Below, piece after piece: positions 16,894 to 25,797 of a DNA stretch of 64,000 bases (position 1 is its first letter; the number at the start of each line of letters is the position of its first letter). Below the pieces are notes generated by a model, which worked only from the letters and a program-made list of their open reading frames with translations, was not told where the DNA came from and searched no databases. Position numbers and translations under genes: made by a program. Source of the DNA: Streptomyces aculeolatus (GTDB taxonomy: Bacteria > Actinomycetota > Actinomycetes > Streptomycetales > Streptomycetaceae); NCBI RefSeq assembly GCF_020400605.1, contig NZ_JAINRD010000003.1, forward strand, positions 434,001 to 498,000, read 5' to 3'.

Positions 16894-18357
16894 CTATTTG
16901 ACACCCATCCACTGCTCGATCGGATGGAGCGCGAAGAAGACGACGAAGACGGCGGTCAGCACCCACATGAAGGCGCCGGGCTCGCGCCACTTCCCCTGCG
17001 CGGCCCTGATCGCCGTGTACGAGATGACCCCGGCGGCGACGCCCGCCGTGATGGAGTACGTGAACGGCATCAGCACGACCGTCAGGAACACCGGGACGGC
17101 CACGCCCCGGTCCGCCCAGTCCACGTGCCGCGCGTTCGCCATCATCATGGCTCCGATGACGACCAGCGCCGCGGCGGCCACGTTGCCCGGCACGATCTGC
17201 GCCAGCGGCGTGAACAGCAGCCCCAGCGCGAACAGCAGGCCGACGACGACGCTCGAGAGCCCGGTGCGGGCGCCCTCGCCGACGCCGGTCGCGGACTCCA
17301 CGAACACCGTCTGCCCGGAAGCGCCCGCGGCGCCGCCGACCGCGCCGCCCGCGCCGTCGATGAACAGGGCCCGCGACAGGCCCGGCATCCGGCCCTGCTC
17401 GTCGGTGAGCTTCGCCTCGGTGCCGACGCCGATGATGGTGGCCATCGCGTCGAAGAACCCGGCCAGCACGAGGGTGAAGACGATCATGCCGACGGTCATC
17501 ACGCCGACGTCGCCCCAGCCGCGGAACGACACCTCGCCGAGGAGGCCGAAGTCCGGTGTCGAGGTGACGCCGCCGGACGGCAGTTCGGGGGCCCGGCCGT
17601 TGGCCCACGCCTCGGCCTCGATGTCGGCGACGGCGTTGACGACGACGGCGGCGACCGTGCCGGCGACGATGCCGATGAGGATGGCGCCGGGCACGTGGCG
17701 CGCCTGGAGCATGAAGATCAGCAGCAGCGTGAGGCAGAAGACGAGGACGGGCCAGCCGCGGAGCTGGTCGTCCGCGCCGAGGGTGACGATCTTCGCCTCG
17801 CCGGCCTGCACGAAGCCGGCGTTCACCAGGCCGATCAGCGCGATGAACATGCCGATGCCCATGGTGATGGCGTGCTTGAGGGCCAGCGGGATCGCGTTCA
17901 TGATCATCTCGCGCAGCCCGGTGACGACCAGCAGCATGATCACGACGCCGTACGCGACGCACATGCCCATCGCCTGCGGCCACGTCATCTGCGGCGCGAC
18001 CTGGCTGGCGAGCACGCCGGAGACGCTGAGCCCGGCGGCCGCGGCCAGCGGCACCTTGCCGAAGAAGCCCAGCAGCAGCGTGGTGACCGCGGCGGCCAGC
18101 GCCGTGGCGGTGATCAGGCCGGAGGGGGCGAGCACGTTGCCGGCCGCGTCCTCGCCGCCCAGTATCAGCGGGTTGAGCAGCAGGATGTAGGCCATCGCCA
18201 TGAAGGTGGTGAGCCCGCCGCGCACCTCGCGCGCGACCGTGGAGCCGCGCTTCGATATCTCGAAGTAGCGGTCGAGCCAGGAGGTGCGGCCGGGTGCTGC
18301 GGTGCCGGAGCGGCCAGCCGGCGCGGCGTCGCGCCGGTCGACGGAGGACTGGGTCAT
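16894..18357 (-). CDS. NCS2/AzgA-type purine permease
   Basis: Integral membrane transporter, 487 aa, with roughly a dozen hydrophobic helices. It starts with the AzgA-like LTTFMAMAYILLLNPLIL and contains GKVPLAAAAGLSVSGVLASQ, TMGIGMFIALIGLVNAGF, FFDAMATIIGVGTEAKLTDE and ESATGVGEGARTGLSSVVVG, all conserved in adenine/guanine/hypoxanthine permeases. It would import a purine for the neighbouring xanthine dehydrogenase. ATG at 18357 follows GGGAG; an in-frame TTG lies four codons upstream. A 10-bp tandem repeat sits in the 143-bp gap to the upstream Mo-subunit gene, so expression relative to that gene may be adjusted there. Confidence 0.92.
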   Translation of the reverse strand: MTQSSVDRRDAAPAGRSGTAAPGRTSWLDRYFEISKRGSTVAREVRGGLTTFMAMAYILLLNPLILGGEDAAGNVLAPSGLITATALAAAVTTLLLGFFGKVPLAAAAGLSVSGVLASQVAPQMTWPQAMGMCVAYGVVIMLLVVTGLREMIMNAIPLALKHAITMGIGMFIALIGLVNAGFVQAGEAKIVTLGADDQLRGWPVLVFCLTLLLIFMLQARHVPGAILIGIVAGTVAAVVVNAVADIEAEAWANGRAPELPSGGVTSTPDFGLLGEVSFRGWGDVGVMTVGMIVFTLVLAGFFDAMATIIGVGTEAKLTDEQGRMPGLSRALFIDGAGGAVGGAAGASGQTVFVESATGVGEGARTGLSSVVVGLLFALGLLFTPLAQIVPGNVAAAALVVIGAMMMANARHVDWADRGVAVPVFLTVVLMPFTYSITAGVAAGVISYTAIRAAQGKWREPGAFMWVLTAVFVVFFALHPIEQWMGVK

Positions 18358-18450
18358 GCGGTCTCCCAAGGTTCACAGGGGCACCCGCGATCGCGGGATT
18401 TGGGATGAGGTGGTGCTGCACGACCCGGGGGACGGCCCGAGGCGAAGAGA

Positions 18451-18497
18451 TGGTGCTCGGTGGTGCTCGGTGGTGCGGGGTGGTGCGGGGTGGTGCC
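18451..18497. repeat. Four 10-bp tandem repeats between xanthine dehydrogenase and permease genes
   Basis: TGGTGCTCGG occurs twice, then TGGTGCGGGG twice, then a fifth partial TGGTGC, in strict 10-bp register. The array lies within the operon, in the leader of the permease gene. The operon mRNA carries the C/A-rich complement (CCGAGCACCA), which should be largely unstructured. Confidence 0.8.
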
Positions 18498-18500
18498 GTT

Positions 18501-20891
18501 TCAGGTGCCGGTCAGGTGCTCCGGCCGTACGGGGGTCCTGGTCAGCGCCAGGCCGGTGGCCTGGCGGATCGCGGCGAGCACCGCGGGGGTCGCCGAGAGC
18601 GTCGACGCCTCGCCCACGCCCCGCAGGCCGTACGGCGCGTGCGGGTCGGCCAGTTCGAGCACGTCGACGGGGATCGCCGGGGTGTCGAGGATCGTCGGGA
18701 TCAGGTAGTCGGTGAACGAGGGGTTCCGCACCCGCGCCGTCGCCGGGTCGACCACGATCTCCTCCATCACCGCCACGCCGAGGCCCTGGGTCGTGCCGCC
18801 CTGGATCTGCCCGACGACCGACAGCGGGTTGAGCGCCTTGCCGACGTCCTGGGCGCAGGCCAGCTCGACGACCTTGACCAGGCCGAGCGCGGTGTCGACC
18901 TCGACGACCGCCCGGTGTGCGGCGAAGGAGTACTGCACGTGCCCGAAGCCCTGGCCGGTCTCGATGTCGAACGGCTCGGTGGGCCGGTGCCGGAACGGCA
19001 GTTCGACGTCCACGGGCGGCTCGCCGTCGAGCACGTCGGCCAGGTCGGCGAGGACCTCGCCGCGGTCCGTGACGACCTTGCCGCCCTCCAGCAGCAGTTC
19101 GGCCGTCGCCCACGCCGGGTGGTACGTGCCGAGCTTGCGGCGGCCCAGGGCGAGGACCTGCTCCCGTACGGCCGCGCAGGCGTTCCGTACCGCGCCGCCC
19201 GTCATGTACGTCTGCCGGGACGCGGAGGTGGAGCCGGCCGAGCCGACCCGGGTGTCGGCCGGGGCGATGACCACCTGCGCCACGCCCAGTTCGGTGCGGG
19301 CGATCTGCGCCTGCACGGTGACGCCGCCCTGCCCGACCTCGGCCGCCGCGGTGTGCACGGTCGCCACCGGCTCCCCGCCGGCGGCCTCCAGCCGCACGCG
19401 CGCGGTGGAGAAGTCGTCGAAGCCCTCCGAGAACCCGACGTTCTTGATGCCGACCGCGTAGCCGACGCCCCGTACGACGTCCTCGCCGTGCGTGGTGTTG
19501 GACAGCCCGCCGGGCAGCGCCCGCACGTCCGCCGCCCCGCCGGCGCTCTCCCACTGCCGCTCCGGCGGCAGCGGCCTGGCCTGCACGCGGCGCAGGATCT
19601 CCGCCACCGGCGCCGGGGAGTCGACCTGCTGCCCGGTGGGCAGCCGCGAGCCCTGCGACATGGCGTTCAACTGCCGGAACGCCACCGGGTCCATGCCGAC
19701 GGCCGCCGCGAGCCGGTCCATCTGCGCCTCGTACGCGAAGCACGCCTGGACCGCGCCGAAGCCGCGCATCGCGCCGCACGGCGGGTTGTTGGTGTAGAGC
19801 CCCACCGCCTCGATCTCGACGTCCTCGACGACGTACGGGCCCATGGACAGCGACGCCGCGTTCCCGACCACGGCCGGGGTGGAGGACGCGTACGCGCCGC
19901 CGTCGAGGACGATGCGGCAGCGGGCGTGGGTGATCCGGCCGTCCGCGGTGACACCGTGCTCGTAGCGGATCCTGGCCGGGTGCCGGTGGACGTGGCCGAA
20001 GAAGGACTCGAACCGGTCGTAGACCATCTTGACCGGCTTGCCGGTGCGCAGCGCCAGGAGGCAGGCGTGGATCTGCATCGACAGGTCCTCGCGGCCGCCG
20101 AAGGCGCCGCCGACGCCGGAGAGCGTCATACGCACCTTGTCCTCCGGCAGCCCGAGCACGGGCGCGATCTGCCGCCGGTCGGCGTGCAGCCACTGGGTGG
20201 CGACGTACAGGTCGACGCCGCCGTCCTCCGCGGGCACCGCGAGACCGGACTCCGGGCCCAGGAACGCCTGGTCCTGCATGCCGAACTCGTACTCGCCGGT
20301 GACGATGTGGTCGGCCCGCAGGGCCGCCGCGGCGGCGTCGCCGCGGACGATGGGCTGGCGGTGGACGACGTTCGGATGGGGCACGTGCCGCGCGTGGCCG
20401 TCGGTGCGCCCGGGGTGCAGCACCGGCGCGTCCGGGGCGAGCGCCGACTCCTCGTCGGTGACCAGCGGCAGCTCCCGCCACTCCACGCGGATCTTCGCCG
20501 CGGCCCGGCGGGCGGTCTCGGGGTGGTCGGCGGCGACCAGCGCCACCGGCTCGCCGTGGTGGCGCACCCGGCCGGCGGCGAGCGCGGGGGTGTCGGCGAT
20601 CTCCAGGCCGTAGTTCTTCTGCTCCGCCGGCAGGTCGTCGTACGTGAGAACGGCGTACACCCCGGCCTGGGCGAGGGCCGCGGAGGTGTCGACCGAGACG
20701 ATCTCGGCGTGCGCGTGCGGCGAGCGCAGCGTGTGGCCCCAGATCATGTCCTCGTGCCACAGGTCGGAGGAGTACGCGAACTCCCCCGTGACCTTCAGCG
20801 TGCCGTCCGGGCGCAGCTTGGACTCGCCGATGCCGCCGGCGGTCTGCGAACCCTGCCTGAGGTCGGTCGGGATGCGGGTGACTTCGGACAT
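18501..20891 (-). CDS. Xanthine dehydrogenase, molybdenum-cofactor-binding subunit
   Basis: 796-residue large subunit that carries out hydroxylation of hypoxanthine/xanthine at the Mo centre. Family motifs: GTLKVTGEFAYSSDLWHEDM, GLTLRSPHAHA-type WGHTLRSPHAHAEIVSVDTS, FLGPESGLAVP, SGVGGAFGGREDLSMQIHAC, RFESFFGHVHRHPARIRYEH, NNPPCGAMRGFGAVQACFAY (contains the conserved RGFG), EVGQGGVTVQAQIARTELG (Moco-binding, active Glu before GQGG), and YGLRGVGEAST with GVGEA near the end. The ATG at 20891 shares one base with the stop of the 2Fe-2S subunit gene (TGATG). In the modular XdhABC/PucCDE type, this subunit works with the two upstream products. Confidence 0.95.
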   Translation of the reverse strand: MSEVTRIPTDLRQGSQTAGGIGESKLRPDGTLKVTGEFAYSSDLWHEDMIWGHTLRSPHAHAEIVSVDTSAALAQAGVYAVLTYDDLPAEQKNYGLEIADTPALAAGRVRHHGEPVALVAADHPETARRAAAKIRVEWRELPLVTDEESALAPDAPVLHPGRTDGHARHVPHPNVVHRQPIVRGDAAAAALRADHIVTGEYEFGMQDQAFLGPESGLAVPAEDGGVDLYVATQWLHADRRQIAPVLGLPEDKVRMTLSGVGGAFGGREDLSMQIHACLLALRTGKPVKMVYDRFESFFGHVHRHPARIRYEHGVTADGRITHARCRIVLDGGAYASSTPAVVGNAASLSMGPYVVEDVEIEAVGLYTNNPPCGAMRGFGAVQACFAYEAQMDRLAAAVGMDPVAFRQLNAMSQGSRLPTGQQVDSPAPVAEILRRVQARPLPPERQWESAGGAADVRALPGGLSNTTHGEDVVRGVGYAVGIKNVGFSEGFDDFSTARVRLEAAGGEPVATVHTAAAEVGQGGVTVQAQIARTELGVAQVVIAPADTRVGSAGSTSASRQTYMTGGAVRNACAAVREQVLALGRRKLGTYHPAWATAELLLEGGKVVTDRGEVLADLADVLDGEPPVDVELPFRHRPTEPFDIETGQGFGHVQYSFAAHRAVVEVDTALGLVKVVELACAQDVGKALNPLSVVGQIQGGTTQGLGVAVMEEIVVDPATARVRNPSFTDYLIPTILDTPAIPVDVLELADPHAPYGLRGVGEASTLSATPAVLAAIRQATGLALTRTPVRPEHLTGT

Positions 20892-21361
20892 CAGGCCCCC
20901 TCCCCCCGGCGCGCGGCGGCGAGCCGGACCGCGTCGAGGATCTTCTCGTAGCCCGTGCAGCGGCACAGGTTGCCCGACAGGCCCTCGCGGATGTCGGCGT
21001 CCGACGGCGACGGGTTCTGCTCCAGCAGGTCGTCCGCGGCGACCAGCAGACCCGGGGTGCAGAAGCCGCACTGCACGGCGCCGGCGTCGACGAACGCCTG
21101 CTGGACCGCGGAGAGGCCGTCCCCGGCCAGCCCCTCGACCGTGACGACGTCACGGCCCTCGGCCTGCCCGGCGGCGACCAGGCAGGCGCACACCGGCACC
21201 CCGTCCAGACGTACCGTGCACGAGCCGCACTCCCCCTGCTCGCAGGCGTTCTTCGAGCCCGGCAGGCCCATCCGCTCGCGCAGCACGTACAGCAGGCTCT
21301 CGCCCTCCCAGACGTCGTCGGCCTGCTGTTCGCGGCCGTTGACGGTGAACGTCACCCGCAT
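20891..21361 (-). CDS. Xanthine dehydrogenase, 2Fe-2S subunit
   Basis: 156 aa with the two ferredoxin-type cluster sites of the family. The plant-type site is CEQGECGSCTVRLDGVPVCA, and the alpha-helical site is CGFCTPGLLVA ... LSGNLCRCTGYEKILDAV. It passes electrons from the Mo centre to FAD. Start ATG 21361 follows GGAGAAGGAG and shares one base with the upstream stop (TGATG), so translation is coupled on both sides. Confidence 0.95.
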   Translation of the reverse strand: MRVTFTVNGREQQADDVWEGESLLYVLRERMGLPGSKNACEQGECGSCTVRLDGVPVCACLVAAGQAEGRDVVTVEGLAGDGLSAVQQAFVDAGAVQCGFCTPGLLVAADDLLEQNPSPSDADIREGLSGNLCRCTGYEKILDAVRLAAARRGEGA

Positions 21362-22260
21362 CACGCGGCTCCTTCTCCTCGTGTGGGTCCTGCCGTGCCC
21401 CGGCGGTACGACTCCCAGGTCCAGCCGAGCGTGCGGCGCGCCATGACGCCGACCGCGTGGCGGCGGTAGCGCGCGCTGCCGCGGACGTCGTCGATGGGGT
21501 TGCACGCCCCCGCCGCCAGCTCAGCGAACTGCGCGGCGAGCGCCGGGGGCAGGGTCCGGCCGCTGTCCCAGAAGTTCCCCTCGGCCAGCGCCGCGGTCAG
21601 GAACTCCTCGGCGGCGGCGGCGCGCACCGGCGTGGGCGCGGCCGAGCCGATGCCGGTGCGGACGGTGCGGGTGTCGGGGTGCAGCGCGATGCCGAACGCG
21701 CACACCGCGATCACCATCGCGTTGCGCGTGCCGACCTTGGAGAACTCCTGCGGCCCGGTGGCCTTCTTGACGTGCACCCACTTGATCAGCTCGTCGGGCG
21801 CGAGCGCGTTGCGCTTGACGCCGGTGAAGAACTCGTCGATCGGGATCCGCCTGCTGCCCCGTACGGACTCCACCTCCACCTCCGCGCCCGCCGCCAGCAG
21901 CGCCGGGTGCGCGTCGCCGGCCGGGGAGGCGGTGCCGAGGTTGCCGCCGACGCCGCCGCGGTTGCGGATCTGCGGGGACGCCACGGTGTGCGCCGCCCGC
22001 GCCAGCCCGGGCAGCGCCCCGCGCAGCTCCGCCACGATGCGGGCGTACGGCACGGAGGCCCCCAGCCGCACGCTCCCGCCGTCCGTCCCCCACTCCTGCA
22101 ACTCGGCGACGCGGTTGAGGTCGAGCAGGTACTCCGGGCGGCGGTGGTCGAAGTTGATCTCGACCATGAGGTCCGTGCCGCCCGCGATCGGTACGGCCGC
22201 GGGGTGCTCGGCCTTGGCGGCGAGCGCTTCCGCCCAGCCGGCGGGGCGCAGGAAGTCCAT
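21361..22260 (-). CDS. Xanthine dehydrogenase, FAD-binding subunit
   Basis: 299-residue flavoprotein subunit, first gene of the purine operon. FAD-binding motifs: VPIAGGTDLMVEINFDHRRP (the AGGTDL loop) and IRNRGGVGGNLGTASPAGDA (the GGNL(G/C)xASPAGD motif). Then DEFFTGVKRNALAPDELIKW and the C-terminal CO-dehydrogenase-flavoprotein domain (GIGSAAPTPVRAAAAEEFL). It gives electrons to NAD+ or oxygen. ATG at 22260 follows AGAGGA. It is divergent from pucR across 255 bp, which must hold the operon promoter. Confidence 0.95.
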   Translation of the reverse strand: MDFLRPAGWAEALAAKAEHPAAVPIAGGTDLMVEINFDHRRPEYLLDLNRVAELQEWGTDGGSVRLGASVPYARIVAELRGALPGLARAAHTVASPQIRNRGGVGGNLGTASPAGDAHPALLAAGAEVEVESVRGSRRIPIDEFFTGVKRNALAPDELIKWVHVKKATGPQEFSKVGTRNAMVIAVCAFGIALHPDTRTVRTGIGSAAPTPVRAAAAEEFLTAALAEGNFWDSGRTLPPALAAQFAELAAGACNPIDDVRGSARYRRHAVGVMARRTLGWTWESYRRGTAGPTRGEGAA

Positions 22261-22515
22261 GGAGTCCTCTCGGCTTTCCCTCGAAAGTGCGGACGCGTGC
22301 TTGAGCTGTTGACGGAACGTGGCCCAAGTACACAGAAACGCCGCCGTCCGGGTGCAGTCACGGAAAACATGAAGCAAGGGGCAGGCCAGAACCCGCTTCT
22401 TGTAGATTCGAACGAAGTCCGGGGCATCCTTCCCCTGCGGGACACCCCGCGACGACCGCCCGGCGGCACCACCGCACGGGCGGGCAGACGCACGACCGAC
22501 GGCAAGGGAACGCGG

Positions 22516-24312
22516 ATGAGGCTGCGGGCACTGCTGGACTCCGAGGCGCTGGGCCTGAAGCTGCTCGGCGGCGAGGACGAGCTGGACCGGACGGTGCGGG
22601 GCGTGATGACCACCGACCTGACGGACCCGAGCCGCTACCTGTCCGGCGGCGAACTGGTGCTCACCGGGCTCGCCTGGCGGCACGGCCCGCAGGACTCGGA
22701 GCCGTTCGTACGGATCCTGGCCGCGGCCGGCGTCGCCGGGCTCGCGGCGGGCGAGGCGGAGCTGTCCGGGACGGGGGTGCCGGAGGACCTGGTGCGCGCC
22801 TGCGCGCGGCACCGGCTCCCGCTGTTCGCGGTGGACGAGGACGTCGCGTTCGCCACCATCACCGAGCACGTCGTACGGCAGGTCTCCGGCGAGCGCGCCG
22901 GCGACCTGGCCGCCGTGGTGGAGCGGCACCGCCGGCTGATGTCGTCCGGGCCCGCGGGCGGCGGCCCCGACGTCGTGCTCGACCTCCTCGGCTCCGACCT
23001 GGACCTGCGCGCCTGGGTCCTCTCCCCCACCGGCCGGCAGATCGCCGGCACCGCGTCGGGGGCGGCCGGAGGCCGGCTGCCGGCGCCGCTGCGCGCGCAG
23101 CTCGCCGGCGAGCACCTCGCGGCGCTGCGCGCCGGCCGGCCGGGACCGCACCGGGTGGCGCTGCCGGCGGCGGGCGGGTCCGCCACGTACTCCCTGTTCC
23201 CCGTCGGCGGCGGCCGGGACCTGCGCGAGACCGTGCTGTCCGACTGGCTGCTGGCCGTGGAGGCGGACGCCGGGGAGTGGCCGCCGGAACGGCTGGACCT
23301 GGTGCACGGCGTCACGCAGTTGATCGCCGTGGAGCGGGAGCGGCGGGACGCGGCGCGGTCGGTGCGGCGGCGGCTGGCGCAGGAGGTGCTGGAGCTGGTG
23401 CAGGCCGGGGCGCAGCCCGCGGAGATCGCCGCCCGGCTGCGGGCGGCGGTGCCGGTGCTGCTGCCGGGGGCCGGGACGGCGCCGCAGTGGCAGGTGGTGG
23501 TGGCGCGGGTGGAGTGGGAGGTCCCGCACGGGCGGCCGGGGATCGCGGGCGGGCCGGTGGCGCAGGCGATGCTGGAGGAGCTGCTCGCGGGCGCGGACCC
23601 GGACCCGGCGGGCCGGATCGCGGTCGCGCACACCGGCGACGAGGCGGTGGCGCTGGTGCCGCTGGCGGAGGCCACCCCGCACACCGGCACCGCGGACCCC
23701 GGGCCCGCGGGCCCGCGGGCCCGGGGAGCCGCGGGGAGCACCGGGCCCGGCCGCGGACGCACCGGCGGATCGGGGGCGGCGGCCGGCGGCACGGCGGGCG
23801 GCGGGCGGACCGGCGACGGCCTGCGCGCCGCGGAACTGCTCGCCGCCGTACAGGAGCCGCTGGCCCGCGGGCTGGCCGACGACGGCCGCCTCACCCTCGG
23901 CGTCAGCGCCGCCGTGCACTCCGCAGAGGGCCTGCGCGGCGCCCTGGAGGAGGCCCGCCACGCACGCCGCGTCGCCGCCGCCCGGCCGGGCAGCGTGTGC
24001 GCCGCGGGCCATGAGGAACTGGCCTCGCACGTGCTGCTGCTGCCCTTCGTCCCCGACGACGTACGCCGCGCGTTCACCGCCCGGCTGCTGGACCCGCTGC
24101 GCGCGTACGACCAGCGCCACCGGGCCGGACTGGTGGAGACCCTGGAGGCGTTCCTCGACTGCGACGGCTCCTGGACCCGCTGCGCGGCCCGCCTCCACCT
24201 GCACGTCAACACGCTGCGCTACCGGGTCGGCCGGATCGAGCAGCTCACCGGCCGGGACCTGGCCCGGCTGGAGGACAAGCTCGACTTCTTCCTCGCCCTC
24301 CGCATGCGCTGA
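22516..24312 (+). CDS. pucR: PucR-family purine-catabolism regulator
   Basis: 598-residue regulator. The N-terminal PucR sensor domain (RALLDSEALGLKLLGGEDEL; GVMTTDLTDPSRYLSGGELV) is followed by a CdaR-like middle region and a C-terminal HTH_30 domain (LVETLEAFLDCDGSWTRCAA through HVNTLRYRVGRIEQLTGRDL). A Gly/Ala/Arg linker of about 45 residues interrupts the middle near 395-440. Divergent from the xanthine dehydrogenase operon, which it most likely controls, as PucR does for purine genes in Bacillus. The 255-bp intergenic region (22261-22515) contains a TTCGAA-centred dyad near 22409, but I see no clear PucR box. ATG 22516 follows AAGGGAA. Confidence 0.9.
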   Translation: MRLRALLDSEALGLKLLGGEDELDRTVRGVMTTDLTDPSRYLSGGELVLTGLAWRHGPQDSEPFVRILAAAGVAGLAAGEAELSGTGVPEDLVRACARHRLPLFAVDEDVAFATITEHVVRQVSGERAGDLAAVVERHRRLMSSGPAGGGPDVVLDLLGSDLDLRAWVLSPTGRQIAGTASGAAGGRLPAPLRAQLAGEHLAALRAGRPGPHRVALPAAGGSATYSLFPVGGGRDLRETVLSDWLLAVEADAGEWPPERLDLVHGVTQLIAVERERRDAARSVRRRLAQEVLELVQAGAQPAEIAARLRAAVPVLLPGAGTAPQWQVVVARVEWEVPHGRPGIAGGPVAQAMLEELLAGADPDPAGRIAVAHTGDEAVALVPLAEATPHTGTADPGPAGPRARGAAGSTGPGRGRTGGSGAAAGGTAGGGRTGDGLRAAELLAAVQEPLARGLADDGRLTLGVSAAVHSAEGLRGALEEARHARRVAAARPGSVCAAGHEELASHVLLLPFVPDDVRRAFTARLLDPLRAYDQRHRAGLVETLEAFLDCDGSWTRCAARLHLHVNTLRYRVGRIEQLTGRDLARLEDKLDFFLALRMR

Positions 24313-24357
24313 ACCCCACCCCGCTCCCCCACACCGCCGCCCTTCCCCGGGCAATCC

Positions 24358-24473
24358 GTTGGCCAAGATCTTGTCAACTTCTCCGTCCCGGAGCCGGGCG
24401 CGTGGCACCGGCGGAGGGATGTCGATGGCAAGTGGAGCGCGACCGGCTGCCGCGTGGTCCCCTGCGTCCGGAA
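24358..24473 (-). ncRNA. Candidate TnpB element right end and omega-RNA region
   Basis: In IS200/IS605 TnpB systems the guide scaffold (omega-RNA) overlaps the 3' end of tnpB and runs to the element's right end. Here the DNA beyond the tnpB stop has a stem-loop at 24358-24378: GTTG, GC, the perfect palindrome CAAGATCTTG, T, CAAC. This could be the subterminal hairpin. Exact RNA ends, guide and target-adjacent motif cannot be defined from one copy. Confidence 0.35.
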
Positions 24474-25637
24474 TCAGCGTCTGCTGGTTCTGGGGCGGTT
24501 GACTGCGCCCCGCTGCCACGCGGCATCGGCCCGGTGGGCGATGTTGCGGGAGCCGTTGTGGTCCGCGTGCAGCACGATCCCGCAGGACCGGCAGGCGAAC
24601 CGTGCTTGGGACACCCGGTTGGCCGGGTGGGTGTGGCGGCACTCGGAGCACTGGCGGGAGGTGTTGCGCGGGTCCACGAAGACCACGGGCACACCTGCCC
24701 GGCGGGCCTTGTACTCGACGAAGGCGCCGAGCTGGGCGAAAGCCCACGAGTGCAGTGCCGACCGCTGGTCTCTCCTGGCCGTAACCCTCTGCCGGATGCC
24801 GGACAGGTCTTCCAGTCCGATACCCCGGGAGGTGCGTTCAGCGGTGGTCACGAGCTTCTTGGCGATGATGTGGTTGCGCTGGGCGGTGCAGCGGGATTCC
24901 CGGCGCCGGATGCGCTTCCACACGCGCTTCGCGCTCTTGGTGCGCTTGGCCTGCAACTTCCGCCGCAGGTCGCGATGGCGCCTGCGGTAGCGGTCGACCC
25001 GGCGTCCGGACATGACCTCGCCGTCCGAAGTGGTGGCGATGTTGACGATGCCGAGGTCCACGCCGAGCCATCCGCCGGGTTCGTACGGGCCGGGCTCAGG
25101 AATGTCGACGGTGGCGACGAGGAAGAACATGCCGTCCCGCATCATCAGGTCCGATTCGCCCTTGCGGTGCGAGAGGAGCTTCATGGCTCGCTCGGAGCAC
25201 GCGAAGGGGATGCCCTTGAGCCGCCCGGCCACCGTCCAGACGGACACGGTACGGGCGTCGAGGTTCCAGGTCAGGATGCGGTCGTCGTACGGTTGCGCGG
25301 CGTCCTCACGGAAGACGACGGGTTTGGATTCCGCCCTTGCGCGGCGGCTGCAGCCCGGCGGACCGCAGTTGCCGGCCATGATGTTGCCCCTGAGGGTGGC
25401 GTAGGCATCCACCACCTTCTTGATCACCCGCACGGTGGGTTGCGCTGCGAGGCCGAAGGCGGCCCGGGTGTCGTGGTACACCTCCTCCTGCAATTCGTTC
25501 CGCCGCTTGAGGCCCTTGGCGTGCGCCACCTCGGACACCCAGGTCGCGGCGCGGTTGCAGGCACGCAGGGTGGCCGCCAGTGCGTCCGCGTCGTCGGCGG
25601 ACGCGGGCAGCAGCTTCACCTGCGCCGCGAGTTTCAC
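24474..25637 (-). CDS. tnpB: TnpB (IS200/IS605-family RNA-guided endonuclease), intact
   Basis: 387-residue TnpB, in the size range of ISDra2 TnpB. All three RuvC acidic residues are present: Asp194 in LGVDLGIVNIAT, Glu276 in GIGLEDLSGIR, Asp359 in VLHADHNGSRNIA. The spacing matches D191/E278/D361 of ISDra2. The zinc finger is CSEC ... CRSC (C330, C333, C349, C352). Family members are RNA-guided DNA nucleases that keep IS elements at their donor site and are ancestors of Cas12. No tnpA lies nearby, so this is a solitary (IS1341-type) element. GTG start at 25637. It sits between pucR and a TPR-like gene without breaking either. Confidence 0.93.
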   Translation of the reverse strand: MKLAAQVKLLPASADDADALAATLRACNRAATWVSEVAHAKGLKRRNELQEEVYHDTRAAFGLAAQPTVRVIKKVVDAYATLRGNIMAGNCGPPGCSRRARAESKPVVFREDAAQPYDDRILTWNLDARTVSVWTVAGRLKGIPFACSERAMKLLSHRKGESDLMMRDGMFFLVATVDIPEPGPYEPGGWLGVDLGIVNIATTSDGEVMSGRRVDRYRRRHRDLRRKLQAKRTKSAKRVWKRIRRRESRCTAQRNHIIAKKLVTTAERTSRGIGLEDLSGIRQRVTARRDQRSALHSWAFAQLGAFVEYKARRAGVPVVFVDPRNTSRQCSECRHTHPANRVSQARFACRSCGIVLHADHNGSRNIAHRADAAWQRGAVNRPRTSRR

Positions 25638-25656
25638 ACCGGAACCCTAGTGATGC

Positions 25657-25672
25657 TGATCATGGGAGATCA
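25657..25672. repeat. Candidate left-end hairpin of the TnpB element
   Basis: TGATC-ATGGGA-GATCA forms a 5-bp stem with a 6-nt loop, 20 bp upstream of the tnpB start, where IS605-family left-end hairpins are found. The outer boundary cannot be fixed. Confidence 0.35.
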
Positions 25673-25797
25673 ACTTCCCGGCCATCATCGTGAAGTCGTT
25701 CACATAAGCCCTTGGCCCAGGGCAGACTTCGTGTTGAGATTCGACTCACATTGGGCTGCGTTGTTCCTTGGCTCGACGGCGCGTTGGGGAGGCAAAA

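Noticed and set aside
22300..22340. TTGACG as a -35 box for pucR
   Set aside because: No -10-like hexamer occurs at 16-18 bp spacing.
21361..24747. 1,128-codon minus-strand frame extending the FAD subunit upstream through pucR
   Set aside because: The real protein starts at 22260 with a ribosome-binding site; the upstream part is antisense to pucR and has no domain.
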